From assembly GCF_029835735.1 (NCBI RefSeq), contig NZ_JAOEAL010000001.1, forward strand, positions 2,170,001 to 2,234,000: a stretch of 64,000 nt of DNA, read 5' to 3'. Below, piece after piece: positions 34,879-42,503 of the stretch (position 1 is its first letter; each line of letters opens with the position of its first letter). The notes beneath the pieces are model-generated. The model did not search any database and was not told the DNA's origin. It saw only the letters and a program-made list of their open reading frames with translations. Both the position numbers and the translations under genes were made by a program. This DNA comes from Shewanella sp. GD04112 (lineage in GTDB: Bacteria > Pseudomonadota > Gammaproteobacteria > Enterobacterales > Shewanellaceae).

Positions 34879-37266
34879 ATGAAATTTAGCGAATCTTGGC
34901 TTCGTGAGTGGGTCAATCCTGCCGTTAGCCGTGAAGCATTATCCCACCAGATCACTATGGCAGGCCTTGAAGTCGATGGCGTTGATGCCGTGGCTGCCGA
35001 GTTCAACGGCGTTGTGATTGGTGAAGTGGTCGAATGTGGCCAGCATCCAGATGCAGACAAACTGCGTGTGACTAAAGTCAGTGTCGGCAGTGGTGAACTT
35101 ATCGATATCGTTTGTGGCGCACCAAACTGCCGCCAAGGTCTACGCGTTGCCGTTGCCATGGTTGGCGCTGTATTGCCAGGCGATTTTAAAATTAAAAAGG
35201 CTAAGCTGCGTGGTATGCCTTCAGAAGGCATGCTGTGTTCATACAGCGAGCTAGGCATCGACATCGACAGCGATGGCATTATCGAACTGCCATTAGATGC
35301 GCCATTAGGCACGGATTTACGTGAGTATCTCCAGCTTGATGACGCTGTGATTGAAGTGGATTTAACCGCTAACCGTGCCGACTGTTTAGGCATGGTGGGT
35401 CTGGCCCGTGAAGTCGGCGTGTTAAACCGTGCTGCTGTGACTGAGCCACAATGGCAAGCTGTTACGCCAACGATTGATGCCAAAGTGGCTATCAATGTGA
35501 AGGAAACCGCAGCTTGCCCACGCTACTTAGGTCGTGTGGTGAAGAATGTGAACGTGAAAGCGGCTACGCCATTATGGATGCAGGAAAAACTGCGTCGCAG
35601 CGGTATCCGTTCTATCGATCCTATCGTCGATATCACTAACTTCGTGTTAGTTGAATTCGGTCAACCTATGCATGCGTTCGATCTTGCCAAACTCACTGGC
35701 GATATCCAAGTGCGTTTAGGTAATGGCGAAGAGAAAATCACCCTGCTCGATGGCAGCGAAGTGACCATTCCAAGCGACACTTTAGTGATTGCCGACGATG
35801 CTCGCCCATTAGCGCTTGCTGGCGTATTTGGTGGCGAATATTCGGGTGTGAGTGACACCACGCAAGACATTCTGCTGGAATGTGCCTTCTTCGCACCGTT
35901 AGCGATTATGGGTAAATCACGCCGTTTAGGTCTGCATACTGATTCATCACACCGTTTCGAGCGTGGTGTTGACCCTGAGATGCAGCATAAGGTTATGGAC
36001 CGTGCGACTCGCTTAGTGTTGGATATTTGCGGCGGTGAAGCGGGCCCTGTGGTTGAAGCCAAGTCTGACGCTGATTTACCAAAGCCTGCGCAAATCTTAT
36101 TGCGTCGCAGTAAGTTAGATAAAACTCTGGGCCACCATGTTCCCGATAGCGACGTGGTTGAAATCCTCGAACGTTTAGGTTTTGGCGTCGTTGTAGGTGA
36201 GGGTAGCTGGCAGGTCACGACCGCCACTTACCGCTTCGATATGGCGATTGAAGAAGACTTAATCGAAGAAGTCGCGCGTATCTACGGTTACAACAACATT
36301 CCAAACGTTGCGCCTGTGGCGTCACTGCGGATGTCTGACCATAAAGAAACCGACTTAAGCCTTAAGCGCGTACGTTCGCTGTTAGTGGCCCGTGGTTTCC
36401 AAGAAGCCGTGACTTACAGTTTCGTCGATCCTAAGCTGCAAAATCTGGTTCACCCAGGTGAGCAAGCCATGGTATTACCGAACCCGATTTCTAGCGAAAT
36501 GTCGGCCATGCGTTTGTCGATGTTCACAGGATTATTGACTGCGGTTGGCTACAACCAAAGTCGTCAACAGGGTCGTGTGAGACTTTTTGAAACTGGCCTG
36601 CGCTTTGTTCCTGATATTAATGCAGAATCAGGTGTAAGACAGCAAGCTATGCTCGGTTGCGTCATAACTGGCCTCCAAAATGACGAACATTGGGCTATGG
36701 AATCGAAAACTGTTGATTTTTTCGACCTTAAAGGCGATTTAGAAGCAATTATCGGCTTGACAGTTTCCGCATCAGAATTTAGCTTTAGAGTAGCGACGCA
36801 TTCTGCTCTTCATCCAGGGCAATGTGCTGAAATATTGAGAAATGATCGAGTGATCGGTCATATAGGTGCTATCCATCCTAGTTTGGAGAAGCCTTTTGGA
36901 CTCAATGGTAAAACCATCGTTTTTGAGTTGGAATTGGATGCTTTATTGCATACCAGTTTACCGCTAGCCCAAGCTGTATCTAAGTTCCCGGCTAATCGTC
37001 GTGACATCGCAGTAGTCGTAGATGAAAGTGTATCTGCAGGCGATGTAATGAAATTGATAAGAAAAGTTGGCGAAAATCAGTTGGTTGGCATAAACTTGTT
37101 CGATGTATACTTAGGTAAAGGTGTTGAGCCCGGCAAGAAGAGCTTGGCGATAGCACTTACATTACAAGACACTACTCGTACACTTGAGGAAAAAGAGATC
37201 GCTGAGACAGTAGATTCAGTTGTTTCTGCCCTGAAGACCGAGTTCAACGCATCGTTGAGGGATTAA
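34879..37266 (+). CDS. pheT: Phenylalanyl-tRNA synthetase beta subunit
   Basis: A 795-residue subunit with domains in the usual order: an EMAP-II/tRNA-binding fold (from about residue 40, VVECGQHPDADKLRVTKVSVG), B3/B4 editing domain (QPMHAFDLAKL), B5 (from about 400), a catalytic-like core, and a C-terminal anticodon-binding FDX-ACB domain (VSKFPANRRDIAVVVDE). ihfA starts 3 bases after the stop. Codon choice changes visibly near base 36570: the 5' two-thirds prefer CGT, GGT and TTA, while the 3' third uses AGA and ATA often. Confidence 0.98.
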   Translation: MKFSESWLREWVNPAVSREALSHQITMAGLEVDGVDAVAAEFNGVVIGEVVECGQHPDADKLRVTKVSVGSGELIDIVCGAPNCRQGLRVAVAMVGAVLPGDFKIKKAKLRGMPSEGMLCSYSELGIDIDSDGIIELPLDAPLGTDLREYLQLDDAVIEVDLTANRADCLGMVGLAREVGVLNRAAVTEPQWQAVTPTIDAKVAINVKETAACPRYLGRVVKNVNVKAATPLWMQEKLRRSGIRSIDPIVDITNFVLVEFGQPMHAFDLAKLTGDIQVRLGNGEEKITLLDGSEVTIPSDTLVIADDARPLALAGVFGGEYSGVSDTTQDILLECAFFAPLAIMGKSRRLGLHTDSSHRFERGVDPEMQHKVMDRATRLVLDICGGEAGPVVEAKSDADLPKPAQILLRRSKLDKTLGHHVPDSDVVEILERLGFGVVVGEGSWQVTTATYRFDMAIEEDLIEEVARIYGYNNIPNVAPVASLRMSDHKETDLSLKRVRSLLVARGFQEAVTYSFVDPKLQNLVHPGEQAMVLPNPISSEMSAMRLSMFTGLLTAVGYNQSRQQGRVRLFETGLRFVPDINAESGVRQQAMLGCVITGLQNDEHWAMESKTVDFFDLKGDLEAIIGLTVSASEFSFRVATHSALHPGQCAEILRNDRVIGHIGAIHPSLEKPFGLNGKTIVFELELDALLHTSLPLAQAVSKFPANRRDIAVVVDESVSAGDVMKLIRKVGENQLVGINLFDVYLGKGVEPGKKSLAIALTLQDTTRTLEEKEIAETVDSVVSALKTEFNASLRD

Positions 37267-37269
37267 AGT

Positions 37270-37566
37270 ATGGCACTTACCAAAGCCGAAATGGCAGAAC
37301 ATCTTTTTGAAACACTAGGAATTAACAAGCGTGTCGCCAAAGAGATGGTTGAGTCGTTCTTTGAAGAAATTCGAGGCGCACTTGAAAGTGGTGAGCAGGT
37401 CAAGTTATCTGGCTTTGGCAACTTTGACCTTAGGGATAAGAATCAAAGACCGGGAAGGAACCCAAAAACAGGCGAGGATATCCCGATTTCCGCTCGCCGT
37501 GTCGTGACCTTCCGTCCCGGCCAGAAACTGAAAACTCGCGTAGAAGCTGCTAACGCGGGCAAGTAA
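37270..37566 (+). CDS. ihfA: Integration host factor alpha subunit
   Basis: A 98-residue DNA-bending protein of the HU/IHF family. The beta-arm with the intercalating proline lies in NQRPGRNPKTGEDIPISARRV. The N-terminal helices begin MALTKAEMAEHLFE. It forms a heterodimer with IHF-beta (not in this window). It is the last gene of pheST-ihfA, the arrangement also found in E. coli. Confidence 0.98.
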   Translation: MALTKAEMAEHLFETLGINKRVAKEMVESFFEEIRGALESGEQVKLSGFGNFDLRDKNQRPGRNPKTGEDIPISARRVVTFRPGQKLKTRVEAANAGK

Positions 37567-37582
37567 TTTCTTAAAGTTTGAT

Positions 37583-37614
37583 AGGAAAGCCACTCCATCG
37601 CGAGTGGCTTTCCT
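37583..37614 (+). terminator. Terminator after ihfA
   Basis: AGGAAAGCCACTC pairs exactly with GAGTGGCTTTCCT around a 6-base loop, followed by ATTTTC. Confidence 0.88.
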
Positions 37615-37662
37615 ATTTTCTTCCTATGTGAATTCAGTCTTTTACTGTCTGAGGTGATTTCT

Positions 37663-38601
37663 TTGTCAAGACAGCCCAAACATTTTGACCGACGTTTTCA
37701 ACTGGCCTTATTGCACCCTAAATATTGGGTCACTTGGTTGGCGATCGGCCTATTAGTGATTTTTGGGATCATGCCCGCGTGGCTGCGTGATCCTATCGCC
37801 AGAACCTTGGCCAAACTGGTGGCGCCTATTGCGAAAAAGCCGATAGGTATTGCCAGAGCGAACTTAAAGGCGTGTTTCCCTGAAAAATCCGCCGCAGAGA
37901 TTGAAGCCTTAATCGATGAGAACGTGCAGAACTTCGTCTTAGTGCTGTTATCTCAAGGTGAGCTGTTGGTACGCTCAAAGGCGCATTTACGCCGCCGTGT
38001 GAATCTCATGGGCTTTGAGCATGTTCAAGCGGCACAAGCGGAAGGGCAACCTGTGATATTTATCATGCCCCATGTGTGGCCTATCGATTATGCGGGACTG
38101 AGGTTAAACCTCGACTTACCCATGGTGACTATGGCAAAGGCCCATAAAAACGCGCTATTTAACTGGTTTAACAATAGGGTACGTAGCAGTGGCGGTGGCC
38201 ATGTTTATATGCGAGAGGCGGGGATCCGCGCCTTGTTGGCCGAATTAAAGCAGAACAATAGCTTTTTTTACCTGCCCGATGAAGATTTAGGCCCAGATCA
38301 GAGCGTGTTTACCCCGTTTTTAGGCACAGTTAAAGCGACATTACCCGTGGTTGGCCGCTTAGCTCAGGCGGGAAATGCCCAAGTGCTACCGGTAAAAATT
38401 GGTTATAACCAAGCTTCACGCCAGTTTGATTTAACTGTGATGCCCGCTATTGCCGCCGAAGACATGGTCGGTAAAGAAAACGAAGCGTTGGCACTGAATA
38501 AAGCGGTTGAGCAAGTGATCCTCGCTTACCCTGAGCAATATATGTGGTTCTTAAGATTGCTTAAGACCCGCCCCGCAGGGCAAGCTTCGATTTATCAATA
38601 G
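37663..38601 (+). CDS. Lipid A biosynthesis acyltransferase (LpxM/MsbB-like), TTG start
   Basis: A 312-residue LpxL/LpxM-family acyltransferase. One N-terminal membrane helix is present (WVTWLAIGLLVIFGIMPAWL). The catalytic H-x4-D motif is PHVWPIDYAG; the conserved phrases LPDEDLG and FTPFLGTVKAT follow. It adds a secondary acyl chain to lipid A at the inner membrane. No ATG fits. GAGG at 37651-37654 is 8 bases ahead of the TTG at 37663, which I take as the start; an in-frame GTG at 37654 overlaps that site. LpxM rather than LpxL is likely but not proven. Confidence 0.9.
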   Translation: MSRQPKHFDRRFQLALLHPKYWVTWLAIGLLVIFGIMPAWLRDPIARTLAKLVAPIAKKPIGIARANLKACFPEKSAAEIEALIDENVQNFVLVLLSQGELLVRSKAHLRRRVNLMGFEHVQAAQAEGQPVIFIMPHVWPIDYAGLRLNLDLPMVTMAKAHKNALFNWFNNRVRSSGGGHVYMREAGIRALLAELKQNNSFFYLPDEDLGPDQSVFTPFLGTVKATLPVVGRLAQAGNAQVLPVKIGYNQASRQFDLTVMPAIAAEDMVGKENEALALNKAVEQVILAYPEQYMWFLRLLKTRPAGQASIYQ

Positions 38602-38640
38602 CGACTTGTCCATAGTGAAAGTCGCGGTTCGCAGACCAAT

Positions 38641-38680
38641 AAAATGGGCTTTAAGTGAAATACTTAAAGCCCATTTTTTT
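38641..38680. terminator. Strong bidirectional terminator
   Basis: AAAATGGGCTTTAAGT pairs over 16 bases with ACTTAAAGCCCATTTT, followed by more T. It separates the convergent acyltransferase and hypA genes. Confidence 0.92.
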
Positions 38681-38718
38681 ATCAAGTGCAGATGCTTAAG
38701 TAAGAGGCTTACAGCCAC

Positions 38719-39075
38719 TCAGCGCTCGTCCTCTTGCTCCATTTCGAGCTGCATCAGCAGCATATCTTCGCCATCTAATACCTGCGTATGGTAGCTGTGA
38801 CAAGCAGGACAGACGATAGAGCGCTCAGCAATCTCAGACTCTTGGTGGCAATCCAAACAGGCAATCACTAAGGGTTGCAGTGTCATCCGCAGTTCAGCAT
38901 CACGGCAGATCCCATCGAGTTTAAAGGTCTCAAAAGCGGTCTCAAGCAAGGCGGGTTCGACTCCGCTCATCACCCCGAGTTTGATATCGACGCGGGTGAT
39001 TTTATTGGCACGATTGGCCTTAGCGTGTTGCTCGCATTGCTCAATCAAGGCGCTAACGATGGAATATTCGTGCAT
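38719..39075 (-). CDS. hypA: Hydrogenase nickel-incorporation protein HypA
   Basis: A 118-residue nickel metallochaperone that works with HypB to load nickel into the hydrogenase large subunit. The nickel-binding N-terminus is MHEYS and the zinc-ribbon has CLDCHQ and CPACHS. The C-terminus is the usual acidic tail. The ATG at 39075 overlaps the hypE stop as TAATG, so translation is coupled. It is the last gene of hypBCDEA. Confidence 0.97.
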   Translation of the reverse strand: MHEYSIVSALIEQCEQHAKANRANKITRVDIKLGVMSGVEPALLETAFETFKLDGICRDAELRMTLQPLVIACLDCHQESEIAERSIVCPACHSYHTQVLDGEDMLLMQLEMEQEDER

Positions 39076-40094
39076 TAACAAATCCTTGGCAGCAGTTCAC
39101 CCTGGGGCAGGTCTAAGTAACGTTTGGTATTCCATGGCGTTCTTAAGATCACTTTTCCAGGAAGTTCGTCGCTGACGGTGCCGATGATGGCCGCCTGCTC
39201 GCAATGACCAAAACGTTGCATGATTTCTAGGGCGCCTAGGGCGATATCGTTAGGGACCGCCAAGATAAAGGTGCCTTCATTGGCTAAATCCATGGCCTCA
39301 AAGCCATAGAGTTCGCACAAGCCTTTGACTTCATCGCAAACCGGAATACTGGCTTCATTGACGGTAATCCCGACATTGGCGGCCACTGCCCATTCGTTTA
39401 ACACGGCTGAAAGCCCGCCACGGGTCGCATCACGCATCGCATGAATAGGAATATTCGCCGCAATAAGCTGCTCAACCACGGGCCAAAGAGTGGCACAATC
39501 GCTTTGCAAAGCTGATTCGAGGGTCAGACCTTCGCGCGCCATCAGAATCGCGGCGCCATGGCAGCCCACATCGCGGGAGACAATGATTGCATCCCCCGGT
39601 GCGACATTCGCCGCCGAAATATTCGGACGTAAAATGCGCCCAACGCCTGAGGTATTGATAAACAAGCCATCGGCACAGCCCTTAGGCACGACTTTAGTAT
39701 CGCCACAGACGATTCTGGCGCCGCTCTGTTTAAGCTCCTTCGCCATGCTGCGCACAATAGTGGTTAACTGATTGAGCGAAAAGCCTTCTTCGATGATCAC
39801 GCTGCAACTTAAATACTGTGGCTCGGCGCCCATCATGGCGAGATCATTCACAGTGCCGGCGATCGCCAACTTGCCAATATCTCCGCCGGCAAAAAACAGC
39901 GGTGATACGGTAAAGGAATCTGTGGTAAAGGCGGTCGCGCCCTGCAATTCAAGCTTGGCCGCGTCTTCTTCGCTACGCAGGATCGGGTTATCGAACTCGG
40001 CAAAAAACAGTTCACGAATGAGTTTATTCATCTCTTTGCCGCCACCACCGTGGCTGAGTTGAATCGCTTTATCTTTGGGTTGGAAATCAGCCAT
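39075..40094 (-). CDS. hypE: Hydrogenase maturation factor HypE
   Basis: A 339-residue ATP-dependent dehydratase that turns the carbamoyl group delivered by HypF into a thiocyanate on its C-terminal cysteine, the source of the cyanide ligands. The C-terminus is the conserved PRIC. The AIR-synthase-like nucleotide-binding region includes QLSHGGGGKEMNKLI and the DATRGGLSAVLNE motif. It overlaps hypD by 8 bases and hypA by 1. Confidence 0.98.
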   Translation of the reverse strand: MADFQPKDKAIQLSHGGGGKEMNKLIRELFFAEFDNPILRSEEDAAKLELQGATAFTTDSFTVSPLFFAGGDIGKLAIAGTVNDLAMMGAEPQYLSCSVIIEEGFSLNQLTTIVRSMAKELKQSGARIVCGDTKVVPKGCADGLFINTSGVGRILRPNISAANVAPGDAIIVSRDVGCHGAAILMAREGLTLESALQSDCATLWPVVEQLIAANIPIHAMRDATRGGLSAVLNEWAVAANVGITVNEASIPVCDEVKGLCELYGFEAMDLANEGTFILAVPNDIALGALEIMQRFGHCEQAAIIGTVSDELPGKVILRTPWNTKRYLDLPQGELLPRIC

Positions 40095-41226
40095 GGTGTG
40101 GCTCCTTGCTATCTATGCCTTGATAGCGGTAATACGCATTACACGCGCCTTCGGAGCTAACCATACAGCTACCGAGAGGGGTTTCGGGATTGCAGCCGCG
40201 GCCAAAGACTTTACAGTCCTTAGGTTTGGCGAGCCCGCGAAGAATATCGCCGCATTGGCAAGCCTTATGATCGTCTATCTCTTTGACGGGTAATCTGTCC
40301 TTAAAGTACTTCTCGGCGTCCCTGTGGGCGTATTCGGGTTTTAACTCAAGCGCCGAGTTGGGAATGGGCCCAAGCCCGCGCCAACGAAATTGCGGCCGAG
40401 TCTGGAAAAATTGATCCACCTTGGCCTGAGCGGCAAGATTGCCTTCCTCTGATACGGCGCGGCTGTATTGGATATCTAATAGCGCCGTTCCTGCTACCTT
40501 TTGCCGCACGATGCGCAGAATGGATTCCATTACATCGACGGGTTCGAACCCCGATACCACCACAGGCGTACCGTATTGCTCGACGGCGGGGCGATAGATT
40601 TTGGCACCACTGATCACACTGACATGGGCTGGGCCAATGAAGGCGTTTACTCTGGCTTTAGGGTCGTGCATCACGGCATCTATCGCGGGTGGAACTAAGA
40701 CGTGATTGATATGAAACAACAAATTCGCCAGCTTTTCCTGCTCGGCCAGTTGCAGCAGCACCGCGGTCATTGGGGTCGAGGTTTCAAAGCCAATGGCGAA
40801 AAACACCACGGTTTTATCGGGATTGTCGCGGGCGATTTTGAGCGTGTCTAAAGGGTCATAGATAGGGCGAATATCACAGCCCTTGGCCCTGAAACTGGCA
40901 AGTGACCCTTGGGAGCCGGGGACGCGGATCATATCCCCTAGGGTCACTAAAATCACATTCTCTTGTTGGGCGAGCACTGCGGCTTGGTCAATTCGCTCCT
41001 TGGGCATGACGCACACTGGGCAGCCGGGACCGTGGATAAATTCAATATTTTCCGGCAATAAATCCAGTAAGCCGTATTTCATGATGGTGTGGGTATGGCC
41101 GCCACAGACCTCCATGATATTAATAGGCTCTTTGAGTGTGCGGGCGCATTTAGCGATATCCTCCGCAAACGAGGCTATGGTATCGGGGTCGCGAAAGCCT
41201 TGATAAAGTTGTTTTAGGTCAAGCAT
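40087..41226 (-). CDS. hypD: Hydrogenase maturation factor HypD
   Basis: A 379-residue iron-sulphur protein that, with HypC, holds the Fe(CN)2CO unit during assembly. Conserved motifs: EVCGGHTHTIMKYG, GPGCPVCVMP, and the C-terminal cysteine region CQCGDILRGLAKPKDCKVFGRGCNPETPLGSC. It lies between hypC and hypE, with an 8-base overlap with hypE. Confidence 0.98.
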   Translation of the reverse strand: MLDLKQLYQGFRDPDTIASFAEDIAKCARTLKEPINIMEVCGGHTHTIMKYGLLDLLPENIEFIHGPGCPVCVMPKERIDQAAVLAQQENVILVTLGDMIRVPGSQGSLASFRAKGCDIRPIYDPLDTLKIARDNPDKTVVFFAIGFETSTPMTAVLLQLAEQEKLANLLFHINHVLVPPAIDAVMHDPKARVNAFIGPAHVSVISGAKIYRPAVEQYGTPVVVSGFEPVDVMESILRIVRQKVAGTALLDIQYSRAVSEEGNLAAQAKVDQFFQTRPQFRWRGLGPIPNSALELKPEYAHRDAEKYFKDRLPVKEIDDHKACQCGDILRGLAKPKDCKVFGRGCNPETPLGSCMVSSEGACNAYYRYQGIDSKEPHHG

Positions 41227-41284
41227 CTTCAGTCCTTGCGCAGTTTTGGCTGTTATTTGTTATCACTTTTACTGCGGTGATTAC

Positions 41285-41530
41285 TTAATGCGTGGTCTCA
41301 GCTTCAAGTTTTGAAACTATCTCTTTATATAATTCAAGGCTTTGTAGTGCATCATTGCGATCAATTTTATTCATCACAAAACCAATATGGATAAGCACAT
41401 AGTCACCAATGACTAAAGGCTCAGTCATCAAATGACTGCTCACATCACGCCTGACGCCTAGCGTATCGACGGTGACCGATTGACGCTCGTTATCGACGGC
41501 CACCACTTGGGAGGGAATAGACAGGCACAT
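41285..41530 (-). CDS. hypC: Hydrogenase assembly chaperone HypC
   Basis: An 81-residue chaperone beginning MCLSIPSQVV; its Cys2 binds the iron centre and the immature large subunit. The GDYVLIHIGFVMNKID motif is typical. The ATG at 41530 overlaps the hypB stop as TAATG, and a longer upstream frame is ruled out by that coupling and by the fixed N-terminal MC. Confidence 0.97.
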   Translation of the reverse strand: MCLSIPSQVVAVDNERQSVTVDTLGVRRDVSSHLMTEPLVIGDYVLIHIGFVMNKIDRNDALQSLELYKEIVSKLEAETTH

Positions 41531-42291
41531 TATTGTGGCTCTCCCGAAGCGTGGTGAAGGTTGTTGTTCAGCCATGCAACGACGGCTCGCATGGAATCGC
41601 CATCCTTAATTGAGACTTCCAAAATCTGTGTATCGGGGTTGAGCTTTTTAAGTTGGGCTTTGGCCTCGTCTACGCTGAAATCGAAGTAGGGCAAGAGGTC
41701 ACACTTGGTGATGAGCACCAGATCGGCGCGGCGGAACATGACGGGATATTTCTCAATCTTATCATCACCTTCGGGAACCGAGAGCAGCACGATATTTTTA
41801 TGGGTGCCGACATCGTAGCTAGCGGGGCAGACGAGGTTTCCCACGTTTTCGACAAAACAAATATCTAAGCCTTCGAGTGGCAAGTGATGTAAAGCACCGT
41901 GCACCATAAAGGCGTCGAGGTGGCAGGCACTGCCGGTTTGAATTTGATGGGCCTGAATGCCTTTGGCGATTAAGCGATCGGCATCGCGGGAGGTCTCTAA
42001 ATCCCCTTCAATGACGGCGTAGTTGAGGGCGGTGTACTCTTTTAAGTGTTCGAGCAAGGTGGTTTTGCCACTGCCTGGGCTACTCATTAAATTGAAGGCG
42101 GTGATATTGTGCGCCTCAAAATGCGCGCGGTTATGGGCGGCTTCAACATCGTTTTTATCGAGAATTTTATGGATCACCGACAAGGTTTTTTTATCGTTAA
42201 GCTGTGGATTGGTGTGCAATTCCTGATGGTGATTCAGATGGCCGTGATCATGGGAATGGCGGGGTAAGGAGCAGCCGCAGTCTTTACACAT
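41530..42291 (-). CDS. hypB: Hydrogenase nickel-incorporation GTPase HypB
   Basis: A 253-residue GTPase. It has an N-terminal high-affinity metal site (CKDCGC) with a short His-rich stretch (HSHDHGHLNHH). The P-loop SSPGSGKTTLLEHL follows, then the GTPase-domain metal residues C-H in TGSACHLDAFM, and TKCDLLP for guanine. First gene of the hypBCDEA operon. The 212-bp upstream region carries only a partial FNR-like half-site. Confidence 0.98.
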   Translation of the reverse strand: MCKDCGCSLPRHSHDHGHLNHHQELHTNPQLNDKKTLSVIHKILDKNDVEAAHNRAHFEAHNITAFNLMSSPGSGKTTLLEHLKEYTALNYAVIEGDLETSRDADRLIAKGIQAHQIQTGSACHLDAFMVHGALHHLPLEGLDICFVENVGNLVCPASYDVGTHKNIVLLSVPEGDDKIEKYPVMFRRADLVLITKCDLLPYFDFSVDEAKAQLKKLNPDTQILEVSIKDGDSMRAVVAWLNNNLHHASGEPQ

Positions 42292-42451
42292 CTTATATTT
42301 CTCCTTGTCCTAGGCAAAATGCCTCTTTGGGCGGTATTAGCCTGACAATATGCTGATGCTATTAAATAGGGTTAATTTGATTACGCTAATGTTAAGTGTG
42401 ATACAAATCGGCTGTGGATTCTTTGATGTTCGTCAGGTTTATTTGGATAAA

Positions 42452-42482
42452 CAAAGGCCAAAGAAAATTTCTTTGGCCTTTG
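42452..42482 (-). terminator. Terminator of the YdeP-type oxidoreductase gene
   Basis: CAAAGGCCAAAGAAA and TTTCTTTGGCCTTTG form a nearly perfect 15-bp palindrome. On the minus strand TTTATCC follows. It isolates this gene from hypB. Confidence 0.85.
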
Positions 42483-42503
42483 GGGATAACACGCTTACGT
42501 GGC

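Noticed and set aside
34857..35495. A 212-codon frame antisense to the start of pheT
   Set aside because: It is fully covered by well-conserved pheT, has serine/threonine/arginine-rich shadow composition and no family resemblance.
35661..36227. A 188-codon antisense frame within pheT
   Set aside because: Shadow of the coding strand with low-complexity composition.
42360..42420. Possible FNR and CRP half-sites before hypB (TTGATTACGCTAAT, TGTGATACAAATCG)
   Set aside because: Each matches only one half of the consensus well; not enough to call a site.
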